From the NCBI RefSeq assembly GCF_029931775.1, contig NC_079312.1:12283821-12347820 (forward strand): a stretch of DNA of 64,000 bases, given 5' to 3'. The stretch comes from Euleptes europaea (Eukaryota; Chordata; Lepidosauria; Squamata; Sphaerodactylidae). The translations under genes were made by a program, and so were the position numbers. The notes under the pieces were generated by a model. It did not search any database and was not told the DNA's origin. It saw only the letters and a program-made list of their open reading frames with translations. The stretch's first letter is position 1, and every line of letters begins with the position of its first letter. Positions 19,336 through 29,948 of the stretch are shown piece by piece.

Positions 19336-20480
19336 CAGGTGAGTGGGAGACAGCAAATGAAAGAAAAGGGCATCCAGAGTTGGAGAAAGAAGATATGTAT
19401 GCAGATTGGAAGCAGAACTTTCACTATTATGATGCACTGAGGAAGGAGGAGAGAAAGCACCAACATACAGGGAGGAAAAATTCTGGTCTTTTACAAGGTG
19501 ATGACATTTATGACATTCCACTACTCCAAACATTATATGAAGAAAACAATGGGAATGAGTTCCCTGCAAGTGGGGGAAATTTTCCTGAAAAATCTTACAT
19601 TTGTATACAATGGAATGCTCGTATCAGGAAGAAAATATTTAAATGCCTGGAGTGTGGAAAAATCTTTGGGCGGAAGGATAAACTAACTTCTCATCAAAGA
19701 ACTCACACTGGGGAGAAACCATATAAATGCCCGGAATGTGGAAAAACCTTCAGTCAGAGTGCACATCTTACTTGCCATCAAAGAATTCACACAGGAGAGA
19801 AAAAATATAAATGTCTGGAATGTGGGAAAAGCTTCACTCAAAGTGGAAACCTTGCTTCACATCAAAGTATTCACACAGGGGAGAAAAAATATAAATGCCT
19901 GGAGTGTGGAAAAAGCTTCAAACATTCTGGAAGCCTTACTACCCATCAAAAAATTCACACAGGAAAGAAACCATATAAATGTGTACAATGTGGGAAAAGC
20001 TTTGGACGGAAGTACATCTTAACTTTTCATCAAAGAATTCACACAGGGGAGAAACCACATAAGTGCCTGAAGTGTGGGAAAAGCTTTGGGCGGAAGGATG
20101 AACTAGCTTCCCATCAAAGAATTCACACAGGAGAGAAACCATACAAATGCCTGGAGTGTGGAAAAAACTTCAGTCATAGTGGAAATCTTACTTCCCATCA
20201 AAGAATTCACACAGGGGAGAAAATATATAGATGTCTTGAGTGCGGAAAAAGCTTCCATCGAAGGGCAAACCTCACTTCCCATCAAAGAATTCACACAGGG
20301 GAAAAACCATATGAATGCATGAAGTGTGGGAAAAGCTTTGGGCGAAAAGATAACCTAATTTCCCATCAAAGAACCCACACAGGAGAAAAAACATATAAAT
20401 GTGTGGAATGTGGAAAAAGTGTTGGGAAGAAAGATGCTTTAACTTTCTATCAAAGAATTCACGCAGGTGAGAAACCATAA
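19336..20480 (+). CDS. KRAB zinc-finger locus 1, first zinc-finger exon (10 fingers)
   Basis: Terminal exon of a KRAB C2H2 zinc-finger protein, probably a nuclear DNA-binding repressor. The acceptor is a tandem 'ttcagcag', so exon start 19336 or 19339 would add or drop one residue; both keep phase 1. After an acidic/charged spacer of about 95 residues come ten C2H2 fingers with HTGEKPY-type linkers. Finger 10 is degenerate: the conserved Phe is Val and the first zinc His is Tyr (FYQRIH). Contact residues (-1,2,3,6) for fingers 1-9 read RDKS, QAHC, QGNS, HGST, RYIF, RDES, HGNS, RANS, RDNS. The GRKD-type finger recurs in fingers 1, 6 and 9. A stop follows straight after the last GEKP, and decayed finger sequence continues past it. 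A poly(A) signal candidate lies at 20630-20635. The target is unknown. Confidence 0.92.
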
Positions 20481-21020
20481 TGATGTCTGGGCTGTGGAAA
20501 GTTTCAGTCACAGTGGATGAAGGCTTATTTCCCAACCAAGAAGTCACACGGGGGAGAAACCATGGAAATGCTAGGGTGTCTGGAAAGGTGCTGTATAATA
20601 TCAAATCGGATTCAAAAATTAGACAATGCAATAAAACAGAATAATACACACAATGCAGGAGAACTGCCTAAAATATTTCAGAGGTTAAAATTACAAAACT
20701 ATTCCCTTTATTTAAAAATCATTTCTTAAACAATTCTGTGTTACACATTCCATTAAATGATTAAAAATATATATTTTTTATTTCATGGGCCTTGCAAGCA
20801 GGAGTAGCCACCCCTCCAACTGGGGTTCTCCTTTTAATGTTAAATTGACTCCTTTTTCCCATTTTTGTTATCTCTGCAAGGGAATTGGGTGGAAAGACGG
20901 CATAGAAATGTTTTAAATAAATAAAATTCCTGCCTTTCTACTGCAAATAATTAATTTCATCCCACAATTTCAGGGTTTTTTTCTTTCTATGTGTTTATTC
21001 CACATTTCTCCTTCTTTCAG
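20481..21020 (+). other. 3' UTR/intron between the two finger exons
   Basis: Decayed finger sequence (about 20481-20580) passes into non-coding DNA with a poly(A) signal candidate at 20630 and another aataaa near 20924. No separate gene or promoter is visible. Confidence 0.6.
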
Positions 21021-21994
21021 CAGGAGGTGTGTGGGAGTCCGCAGATGAAACAAAAGAGCAACCATTGATGGAAAAAGAAGATACATATCCAGGTGGGAAA
21101 GTGAATGTTGAATATTGTGATGTAAGGAAGGCAGGAGGAAAACTCCCTCACAAAACAAGAACTAATTCTGGTCTTTTAGAGGGTGGTGATCCTTATAACA
21201 GTCCGCTCCAAAAAATATACCAAGAAGACAATAGGAATGAGTGTCCAGCAAGTGGGGAAGGTTTTTTTGAAACATCAGACATTAATATGCATTCAAATCC
21301 CCACAACAGAAAGAAAATATTTAAATGCTTGGAGTGTGGAAAAAACTCCAGTCAGACTAGAAAACATACTTCCCATCAAAAAATTCACACAGGAGAGAAA
21401 CCATATAAATGTCTGCAGTGTGGAAAAAGCTTCCATCAGAGTTCATACCTTATTTCCCACCAAAGAATCCACACAGGAGAGAAACCATATAAGTGTCTGG
21501 ACTGTGGAAAATGCTTTGGGCGGAAAGATAATCTTACTTCCCATCAAAGAGTTCACACAGGGGAGAAACCATACAACTGTCTGCACTGTGGGAAAAGCTT
21601 CCGTCAGAGTACATCCCTTATTTCCCATCAAAGAATCCACACAGGGGAGAAACCATATAAATGCCTGAAGTGTGGAAAAAGCTTTGGGCGGATAGATAAT
21701 CTAAATTCCCATCAAAGAATCCACACAAGGGAAAAACCATATAAATGCCAGGAGTGTGGGAAAAGCTTTGGAGAGAAAGGTGCCCTAAATACCCATCAAA
21801 GAATTCACACAGGGGAGAAACCATATAAATGCCTTGAATGTGGAAAGAGCTTCAGCAGGAGAGCATACATTATTTCCCATCAAAGAATTCACACAGGGGA
21901 AAAGCCATACAAATGCTTGGTGTGTGGGAAAAACTTTGGGCGGAAGGATTACTTAACTTCCCATCAAAGAACTCACACTGGAAAAACCATATAA
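21021..21994 (+). CDS. KRAB zinc-finger locus 1, second zinc-finger exon (8 fingers)
   Basis: A paralogous finger exon 540 bp after the first one. It has the same tandem acceptor 'ttcagcag', the same phase 1, and a related spacer (for example '[16 protein letters not shown]' against 'KNSGLLQGDDIYDIPL'). It has no in-frame ATG near its start, so it needs an upstream exon; none lies between the two finger exons, which makes it a candidate alternative last exon for the same KRAB exons. Eight fingers follow; finger 1 is weak (conserved Phe is Ser). Contact residues for fingers 2-8: QSYS, RDNS, QTSS, RDNS, EGAT, RAYS, RDYS. The frame ends early at 'HTGKTI' by a small frame change; further finger sequence follows out of frame. 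It could instead be an unexpressed duplicate. Confidence 0.82.
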
Positions 21995-22410
21995 ATGCTT
22001 GGGGTGTTGAAAAAACTTTAGTCATTGTGCAAACTTTACTTCCCATCAGCATGTGAACACATGAAACTGCCTTATCTTGAACTGGACCTTTGGTCCATCA
22101 AAGACACAGACTGGCAGCAGCTCTCCAGGGTCCTGAGGAGAGGTCTTTCATATCACCGGCTACCTGATCCTTTTAATTGAAGATGCTGGAGATTGAACCT
22201 GGGGACCTTCTGCATGCCAAGGGGATGCTATGCCACTGAGCCATGGCCCCTCACCAGGTGAGAAATCAGATAAATTCCTGAAGCGTGGAAAGAGCTTCCA
22301 TAGGACAACTTACATTATTTATTTCCCATCAAAGCATTCACACAGGGGAGATGTATAAATTCTTGGTATATTGAAAAATCTTCAGTCACAGTGGGAGCCT
22401 CACTTCAGAG
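21995..22410 (+). pseudogene. eroded zinc-finger tail, split by a SINE
   Basis: After the stop at 21994, finger text continues ('CLGC.KNFSHCANFTSHQ', to about 22050), is interrupted by a SINE (about 22060-22258), and resumes ('TGEKSDKFLKRGKSFHRT', about 22257-22410). So the ancestral array was at least two or three fingers longer. Confidence 0.75.
22060..22258 (-). repeat. tRNA-derived SINE inside the finger relic
   Basis: Minus strand: 'ggctcagtggcatagcatcc', 'gcatgcagaaggtccccagg', 'ttcaatctccagcatc' (B box), ending 'aggcagtttcatgtgttc'. Same family as the copies at 30159, 59775 and 59990. I found no clear direct repeat. Confidence 0.8.
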
Positions 22411-23452
22411 AACAAATATAAACCTATACCAGAGGGGGGAATTCATAGTGGCAACTACAGGTAAGTTGTCTGGTGGGTGGAAAGGAGAAAAGGAAGCAGG
22501 AAAAGTTGAGAGACTATGGGGCTTCCTGTAGGGAAGGGATGAAATGCCTCTCACTAGTCCTTATGTGCTCCCACTTATAAATATCAACATAAATCTAGTT
22601 TGATCTTACTCTGTGTTATTGATTGGGTTTTATTGATATTTTTATGCATTTCTGTAAATGTCCATAGGCAAGCACAGCGATTTTTGTACTGCATTAAATT
22701 AAATGACTGCAACATCAAATGACTGGAATAATTTTTGCGTAGGATTGCACCATCAACTTTATCTTTATGTGGTTTCCCCCCCCCCCCCTCGATGTTTGGA
22801 GGTATGTTTTCAAGTCCCCTCTTTCCCTTTCTGGTTTTCTGTTTATCCTGGCTCAGGATATCAGTCCACCTATCAGGAAAATGGGAGAGGCTATTGGGAC
22901 TTATTTTGAGGACTGGGCAATACAGGGGAAAATGAGATGCCCTCTCCAACTCTGATGGCAGCAGATCTCCAAGGTCTACTGGGGCAGGACTTCCCCTGCC
23001 CAGATGCATAGGTCAAGTATTAGAACTAGAGACTGAACCTGGGATCTTCTGCATGGAAAACATGTGCTCTGCTGCTAAACTATGGATTACTAACCCACCT
23101 GGGTGTACAGGAAGTTTTCTGTCTCGCCCTTCAGTGGCCAACCCAGACTACCTTTTTATGCTTAAAATGCTATTATATCCTAGTCCAGTTCTGACTAGCA
23201 GCCGCTCTGCACAGGCTTGAGCAGATAAAAGTCTTGCTAACAGAGATGGTCTGCCAGGGTATGAACACGCACGGACTGGTATCTGTCATCTTAGAAAATT
23301 ACATATATCCTTTAAATTTTTTAAACTTAAAATGGATACTGAAGACTGGCTTCAGAACTTTCCCTACCTGATGGACAATAATTGATCTTACTTCCTGGTC
23401 TCGCTGTCTCTCAGAGATTTGTCAGGGTTCGTTGCTCATGAGACTAAAGTAG
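22411..23452. other. intergenic, unassigned
   Basis: No gene seen. It includes a pure C run (about 22777-22788) and a decayed SINE-like piece (about 23005-23090, 'gagactgaacctgggatctt'). Confidence 0.4.
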
Positions 23453-23570
23453 TTTCAGAGAGTAGCCATGTTGGCAGTAGAAGAGCTAGATTCAAGTCCA
23501 GTCGTGCTTTAGAGACCAAAAAGACTTTCCGGGTATAAGCTTTTTACTCTCAAATCTAATTGCTATCAAG
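23453..23570 (-). repeat. copy of the 'agtccagtagcacc' fold-back family (single arm)
   Basis: 'gtagccatgttggcagtaga', 'caagtccagtcgtgctttag', 'gggtataagctttt' correspond to one arm of the fold-back elements at 55372, 56152 and 58961. Confidence 0.65.
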
Positions 23571-24997
23571 AAGCCAGGTGGGCTTGACTGCTTTTACTGA
23601 CCTTGTCTATCTCCTGCCAACCTGCCTCAGGCATGGGTGAGTCCTCCACCCTGCCTGGATGGCATCACCTTTTAGTGACCTTTCCAGGAAGCAGCTCTCC
23701 CTAACACAATCAGAGCCAAGAAACCCACAGATCCTCATCTGGGACTCAACTTGAATTCCTGGACTTCACAATTATTCATTTGGAATCTATTGTGCCAGCT
23801 CCTGTCATTATTGCGGGTCTGCCAGCCAAAACAGAGGCTCCACTCTTTTCTTTTGGAATTAGCAAATCTTCTTACTATTTTATTTGGAAGTTTCGTCTAA
23901 AGTCCCAAACTCTCAATTTCTGTATCATCAAAACAGACAACGTGCTCTACCCAATTTGGCAGACTGAGGATAGGTAAACTCTCTGTTCATTCCCTTTCTC
24001 TTAAAAACTCTCTTCTCCCCTTCTTTAAATCCCTCTCTCCCATTCCTCCTTGTGACCGTTCTCTAGCACAGAATTTTCACTCAGCCAGCAGCTTAGACCT
24101 CCTTACACTTTATATGCATGTCCTTTTGAACACAACTATTTCACTCTTCTTATGTTTGAGTACCTTTTCCATTCCTGTACCCAGCTATTTTTCAATAAAT
24201 TCTAAACCTTGCTTTGGAAAAGATCTGGTTGTTTCATGGTTACCGGCAGCCTCTTAGAGACACTTTGAGCTTGCTTACATACTATCCATATGAAGATCCC
24301 TAAACCACACATCGTTTTCCCCCTTAATTGGCAAGCGTGTCCAGTTTTCCAAGCTAGCCTGGTTATGGATGCAGGAAGAGTTTTCCTCCTAACTCTGAGC
24401 TTAATTCCTCCAAATTGGTCGCAGTTCTGGGTAAAAATTATTCAAGAGGGCTTTTCTACACAGGCAATAGAGTTGCACTGTACTAAACGGTTCACAAAGT
24501 GACTTGGAAAAATTATTAGGAACTGTGGTCTATACTACAGTGTATAGCTAGTTGAAACTAGAATCCAATATGGAGTCCAAGTGAGAAAGGTGAACTATAA
24601 CATAAATTAGATTCCTGAACCCAAATTAGAGTCCACACACATTTAAGGATACACATGAAAGGAAGCATGTTTGATAACATCCCCTTTTAACACTCTGTGC
24701 TCCTAGCCATCATATTTCCTTTTGTCTGTCCTGAACATATTTCCCAACACCACCATTGGTGCTCCCCCCAGAAGTGCCCATTTTCTCCACCCTACACATA
24801 AATAATAGAGGTTTATAACTTTATCTCCTTAGCCATCTTTTTTCTAAATGGAAATGTCCCAGAATCTCCAGCCTTTCCTCAACTGGAGGAAAGGTGCTCC
24901 AATCCCCTAATCAGCTTTGTTGCTTTCCTTTGTACTTTATACTACATCTCCCCCTTCCCTCCCAGTATTCTTGCTAGAAAACTAACATTCCCTTTAT
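23571..24997. other. intergenic, unassigned
   Basis: I see no coding frame with family resemblance, no zinc-finger relic and no repeat that I recognise. Confidence 0.35.
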
Positions 24998-25218
24998 GGA
25001 GCTGCCAATCTCCAGATGGAGCCTGGAGATTTTCTGGAATCACAACGGCTCTCCAGACAAACAGAGATCAATCCTTCTGGAGAAAAGGGCTGCTTTGGAG
25101 GATGAACTCAATTGCATTACCCTCCCTTCCCCAAACCCTGCCTTCTCCAAAACTTGCCCTCTCCAGACTGCACCCACAAATCCCCAGGTGTTTCCCAAGC
25201 CAGACTTGGCACCCCTAT
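24998..25218 (-). repeat. 'gttgcca' repeat element, minus, diverged
   Basis: 'gctgccaatctccagatgga' through 'aaatccccaggtgtttccca' and 'agacttggcacccct'. Clearly the same family but older than the 11.5 kb copies. Confidence 0.65.
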
Positions 25219-25920
25219 TAATAGAAGCTTGATGTGTTGGAAAGTCAAAGCTTTCTCATGGTTTGAAGGTAAATAATACCACCCAAAGAACAACTGATGA
25301 AGCTTCTGTTAAAGTGACAGGACATTTTCTGTAGGCTAATGTATGGACCAGCGGTTCCTAGAGTGGGAAAGAAATACTGTCAACGGGAAATTCCCTTTTT
25401 GCCCCTCTCATTTGAAAAAAGGAAAAGTGAACACGTGTGTTTATTGGCTTGAAGAAACGTTGGAAACTGGTGTGTGGGAGCAGCTGCAAGGTTAAAGGGA
25501 CCCGATGGGGTGGGGATTTAACCCCTGGGGATTTAACCGCTCATATGGACTCCTAGGGCGGAGAGATACCTTCCTTTGCGGGGACACCCCAGCGATTATC
25601 CCCATGGCAGAAAAGGCTCTGTCTTCCATAGCAGCCTTGCCCTTATGAAAGGCTATGTGGGCAGATCCCCTCTCTTCTCCCCTCAAGTCGTAGCCCAATG
25701 CTGAGTCCCCTTCTCATGTATTGCTAAACAGGGACAGCGATGTGGGAGCAAGAAACTCTTTTGACGGGGCGCTGCTTTCCCCACATTCTTTTGTTTTGCC
25801 TGTAAACCTCGAATATCTGCAAGGAGGGTCTTTGGCTGAGATTTTTCCTCTGCGCTTCCCCCCCCTCCCCGGTGTATTTTTTAAAATTGCATCCCTGATA
25901 CGCAGACTTTCCATATGTTG
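25219..25920. other. intergenic, unassigned
   Basis: No gene or recognised repeat. Some short GC-rich pieces (about 25480-25880), but not a convincing CpG island. Confidence 0.35.
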
Positions 25921-26013
25921 AAAAGAGCAAGAGCCCAGTAGCACCTTAAAGACTAGCAAAATTCCTGGCAGGATACGAGCTTCTGTGAGTCACAGCTCAC
26001 TTCTTCAGATATA
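25921..26013 (-). repeat. 'agtccagtagcacc' family copy with hammerhead-like end
   Basis: Read on the minus strand: CTGAAGA, a hairpin (gtgag/ctcac), then 'acagaagctcgtatcc', then the body ending 'gctcttgctcttttc'. The order CTGANGA - hairpin - GAAA-like is that of a hammerhead ribozyme core; here the GAAA box is altered. Confidence 0.6.
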
Positions 26014-26339
26014 GGGTTGCCAGGTGTCTCTTTGCAACCGGCGGGAGGTTTTTGGGGTGGATTTAGGTTTGATGAGGCCCTAAGCTATTGAAGGTAATGG
26101 GGCCCTTTATATGTCCAGCTGTCCTTTGTCAACAACAATATTTACGCGGGCTAGCAGGCGGGGCCCATTACTTACATCATAGGAGCCTACACAACACAAA
26201 ACACTGTTGTAAGTTTTATTTTATTTGTTTTTTATCTTACATTTTGAAAATGTACATCTTTTTTTTTTCCTTTAAATTTTTTGGGGCTCCCAAGAGAGTG
26301 GGGCCCTAAGCTATAGCTTGTTTAGCTTATACGTACATC

Positions 26340-27746
26340 TGGCGCTGGTGGAGCCTGAGGAGGGCGGGGTTTGGGGAGGGGAGGGACTTCAATGCCATAG
26401 AGTCCAATTTCCAAAGCGGCCATTTTCTCCAGATGAACTGATCCCTATCAGCTGGAGATCAATTGTAATAGCAGGAGATCTCCAGCTAGTATCTGGAGGT
26501 TTGGCTACCGGTTAAGGAATTATTCAGTACGCAGCCACCAACACACTTAATTCTTTTACTTTCAAGAGGAAAAACCTTCATGCATTCAAATATATACTTA
26601 TTTTACCATTATTTAGCAAAACAAGAAATGAGCTTTTTTTTTGCAATTTGGCAACTACGTAAGGATAACAATATAGATGCAGAACAAATATTGTGCCAAC
26701 AGGAGGCTAGATTTTTTTTTTAATTTCAATCTATTCAACCATATGGATTGAATTTCTCCTTGGATTTATCTAGTTATATTTGATATAACATATAGTTCAG
26801 ATCTTATTAATTTACAGAATAAAATATAATATAGAGTAAGCATATAGTAATAGTTATAGTATAGGTATAAGTTTTATAGGATTTTTACCATGACACAACA
26901 GTTTAGAGACAGATTGATATGACCTGTCACAAGCAATTTCCCTACATAGCATCGTGCTCAACCAGATTACTACTAAAATATTACTAAAATAATGGACTAA
27001 AATACTAAAATAATGGACTAAGAGTCACATTCCAGGAGCTGCAAGATTGCGGCCGGGTGAGTTGTAATAATATTGCATTTGTATGAATTCCAACATTAAT
27101 GTAAATGTGTTATTATAATATACATTGTGCCGATTTTAGATATATGGAATTAATATTCTGAGGAAGCCTACGAAACAAGATACAGCCGGAATCTTGTCAT
27201 TATTATCCATTATTGGGGTGTTGGCCCACATTTTGGGCATCAAGGCATTAGCCTGAGTCAATTTTGTATAGAAAATCACATCCTAGAAGGCACGGAGCAG
27301 TAAAGCACAGGCTTTGAAGAAGCAATGTTCTGACTGGATAAACAAACCAGCTGACTCGGAAGCAAGCGCTTTTTCGGTGTGGCACGTAGGATCCACGCAT
27401 CCACAACGGAGTTATTTCTTGGAACGTTTTGACAAGTTTGACTTTTATATGCAGTTAGAATTCAATACAGGACATTGTTCTACTGAGCAACGTGAAGTAG
27501 GAACAGTGATATATCTGTGTGTATACATTATCCTGTATAAAGAAAATACAGCTTTCTAACATGTTGTATAAAAAGTGCACACGATGGTTATCTTGTAAAA
27601 TAAGTTTATATTTGAATGCATGAAGGTTTTTCCTCTTGAAAGTAAAAGAATTAAGTGTGTTGGTACGGAATAGTTCCTTAACCGGTTGCCAAACCTTCTA
27701 TTTAGTACGCTCCTATTGTTTAGTACCTGGAGGTTGGCAACCCTAT
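26340..27746 (+). repeat. 'gttgcca' repeat element split by a 1.2 kb inverted-repeat insertion
   Basis: The left part (26340-26504) ends 'tagtatctggaggtttgg'; the right part (27721-27746) is 'tagtacctggaggttggcaa' plus 'ccctat'. The two pieces overlap by about 16 bp, as expected if the overlap is a target-site duplication. Confidence 0.65.
26505..27720 (+). mobile_element. inverted-repeat element with hammerhead-like motif
   Basis: Inverted arms of about 100 bp (about 26500-26598 and 27607-27703) share 'accggttaaggaa' and, in reverse complement, 'aacacacttaattcttttac', separated by about 1 kb of AT-rich non-coding DNA. At 27158-27198 (+) it has CTGAGGA, seven bases, GAAAC, then a perfect 7-bp hairpin stem and the base C, resembling a hammerhead core. 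No transposase or RT frame, so it would be non-autonomous. Confidence 0.6.
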
Positions 27747-28130
27747 TCGGATACCAGATGTAACTTTGTCCCAAAGTGGGAGGGGTGTGTGACGGACAGG
27801 AGGCTGTCCTGCCCCTGTAGGGAAAATCAGCCACTCAGATCTGGGAGTGCTGCTCCAGCATCCAATCGCCATCGAGAAGGGGGGATGAGAAATTGGAGGG
27901 AAACACAGGAGAAGAGGGATTTGAGTCCTACCTCAGGGAGAGAGAAAGGAAAAAAGGCTCAGGAAAAAAGAGCAGAGGGAAGAGTGGCTCTGCCTGTTAT
28001 TAGATTTATACCCCACCTTTTCCTTTATTAGATTTATACCCCACCTTTTCCTTTCCTTGACCCCCTCCCTGGGATTTGCAGCAGCAGAATTAAGCAAATT
28101 GTTTTGCTAGAAACAAACGTGCCATTTTAG
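27747..28130. other. possible 5' region of locus 2, unassigned
   Basis: Upstream of the locus 2 start exon, with a duplicated 'ttagatttataccccacctt' unit (about 27998 and 28027). A first non-coding exon could lie here but I cannot place it. Confidence 0.3.
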
Positions 28131-28441
28131 AGGGCCCGTGTGGTGTAGTGGTTAAGAGCGGCGGACTCTGATCTGGAGAACTGGGTTCGAATCCCCGCTC
28201 CTCCACACGAGTGGTGGACTCTAATCTGGAGAACCGGGTTTGATCCCCCACTCCTCCGCTTGCAGCCTGCTGGATGACCTTGGGCCGGTCACAGTTCTTT
28301 CTGAGCCCTCTCTCAGCCCCACCTACCTCACAAGGTGTCTGTTGTGGGGAGGGGAAGGGAAGGTGATTGTAAGCTGCTTTGAGACGCCTTCAAGTGGAGT
28401 ATAAACATCAACTCTTCCCCCCTCTTCTTTTTTTTCTTCTT
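28131..28441 (+). repeat. squamate tRNA-derived SINE
   Basis: 'gtggtgtagtggttaagagc' (A-box side), 'gggttcgaatcccc' (B box), a repeated head segment, then 'gatgaccttgggccggtcac' and a (ttc)n tail. It ends about 140 bp before the locus 2 start exon. Confidence 0.85.
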
Positions 28442-28583
28442 CAAATGTGTGCATTTTTCTTTTGTAATTCGGGAATAATAATTCTGTTCCTTTGTATTTT
28501 AACGTAAATGGTTTTTGCTTGTTTGTTTAAAAGCCAATGTGAGATAAGAGTAAAAATGTCCTGCTTCTCTTCTTGGTTTGCAG

Positions 28584-28667
28584 GGGGCAGAAAGACCCTC
28601 AAAGAGACAGCCCACGTCATTTCCTTTCTGGGTGAAAGAGGAGCCAGCCACAATGCAGCAAGTTCAG
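28584..28667 (+). CDS. KRAB zinc-finger locus 2, start exon
   Basis: Between the acceptor 'ggtttgcag' (ending 28583) and the donor 'ttcag|gtagga'. The ATG at 28653 gives M-Q-Q-V-Q and phase 0, parallel to the locus 1 start exon (83 against 84 nt). The frame is open upstream of the ATG across the exon, so the exon could be partly 5' UTR or continue from an earlier coding exon. Confidence 0.7.
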
Positions 28668-28683
28668 GTAGGAGAAAGATCAT

Positions 28684-29707
28684 GAGAGCCAATGGGGTTG
28701 GAGTGTCAGACCCAGGCTTGAATCCCCGCTCTGCCAAGGGGTAACTTTGGGCCAGTCACATGTTCTCAGACAAACTGTGGAAGTTTCCAGAGTTAAGCTG
28801 GGTGTGAGTCTTGGCCTCAAGTTGACCTGTTTATGATTAATAACCACAGGTAGTGAAAAGCCTAATCGTCTCATAGAGTCCAATAAAGACAATTAGGAGG
28901 AGGTTACAATCAGTTCTTTATTTAGCTAAACTACAGAGCTGGGGTGAAATAGCCCACAATTAAGATGCAGGGTACTCACCAGAGAGACAAAGGAAGCATC
29001 AAACCTTTATGCTTTCATATGGGGGCAGGCCCATGGCTATTGACACGCAGATTGACATAGAAAAGCCCCAATCACACTTTAGGGATATACTTTACTTTGA
29101 TTAGACTATCCTATAGATTTTGCCTGATGTTGTTTCTAGGCAAGCTCTAGGTCTTGTGATCTTGGAAGTAACTAGATACCACATTCCTCAACGGAAAGGT
29201 AATTCCGAAGATACGCTGCTTACTGGTGAAAGCCTGTATCAGCCACAGACAGCGTGAGCTGGCTGATTCCGATGCCAACCTTCCCAAAGCTTCCATGTGT
29301 GCATTATGAATACACAGTATTCCAAACCTGCTTTTATACTTTAGGCCTAGCTTTTCCAGAAGAGCAATTATGCAAACTGAACACATAAGCATACAATCAT
29401 GATTACAGGCATTACATAGTGGCTTGAATAAAAACTGTTACATGCTGTATCTAAGTCGCAGTATCTAAGGCAGATTTTGTTTTCATGGTATAAGTACACC
29501 AGCAGCTCCGTTAAATCTAGGGACCTTTGCTGCAGCATTGAATAAGAGTTTGTTTTCTGTTGTACAGTGGTTTCTGAGCAATCTTCCACGTAACATACCT
29601 CACAGGGCTGTTGAGAGGATAAAATGGAGGAGACAAGAATGATGTGAACCGTTTTGGGTCCCCATTGGGGTGAAAGGCAGGGTATAAATGAAGTAAATAA
29701 ATAATAA
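28684..29707 (+). repeat. SINE split by an LTR-like insertion
   Basis: The SINE head (28684-28770, 'cttgaatccccgctctgcca', 'actttgggccagtcac') and its tail (29596-29707, 'acctcacagggctgttgaga' to 'aaatgaagtaaataaataat') are separated by about 820 bp. Confidence 0.55.
28776..29590 (-). repeat. solo-LTR-like insertion (fossil)
   Basis: Between the SINE halves; ends are inverted (tgtggaag / cttccacg). On the minus strand it has a TATA-like 'gtataaaagc' (about 29330) and later 'aataaagaactg' (about 28915), the order expected of an LTR. Family unknown, no coding part, and the flanking duplication is not clear. Lies in intron 1 of locus 2. Confidence 0.45.
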
Positions 29708-29948
29708 AGATCATGGAGACGGGTGGTGGGTTATGGAGCCTTAGGAGCTGTTCCCTTTGGCTTTTGGGTCTGCAATACCCCACACCTGCTCTTTGGCAAG
29801 GCCATGGGCTCTCCCCCAAAGTTTTGAGCTCTCCAGGAAAATGCCCAGTGACTTCCACTCCTTTCAGCTTGGGAGCAGAGCGCAGAGACTGGTCTACCCC
29901 TACTGCCTGTGGTTATTAATGAAGAAGGAAACTGTTGTCTCGTTTCAG

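Noticed and set aside
19939-20649. Minus-strand frames within the finger exons, with repeats like 'CEFFDGK'
   Set aside because: They mirror the periodic finger codons on the plus strand. The same holds for minus frames at 21443-22052, 35333-35950 and 49455-50414, and for plus frames at 61231-63166.
28141-28205. tRNA gene with good A and B boxes
   Set aside because: It is the head of a SINE with a body and (ttc)n tail; no cloverleaf acceptor closes after the B box.
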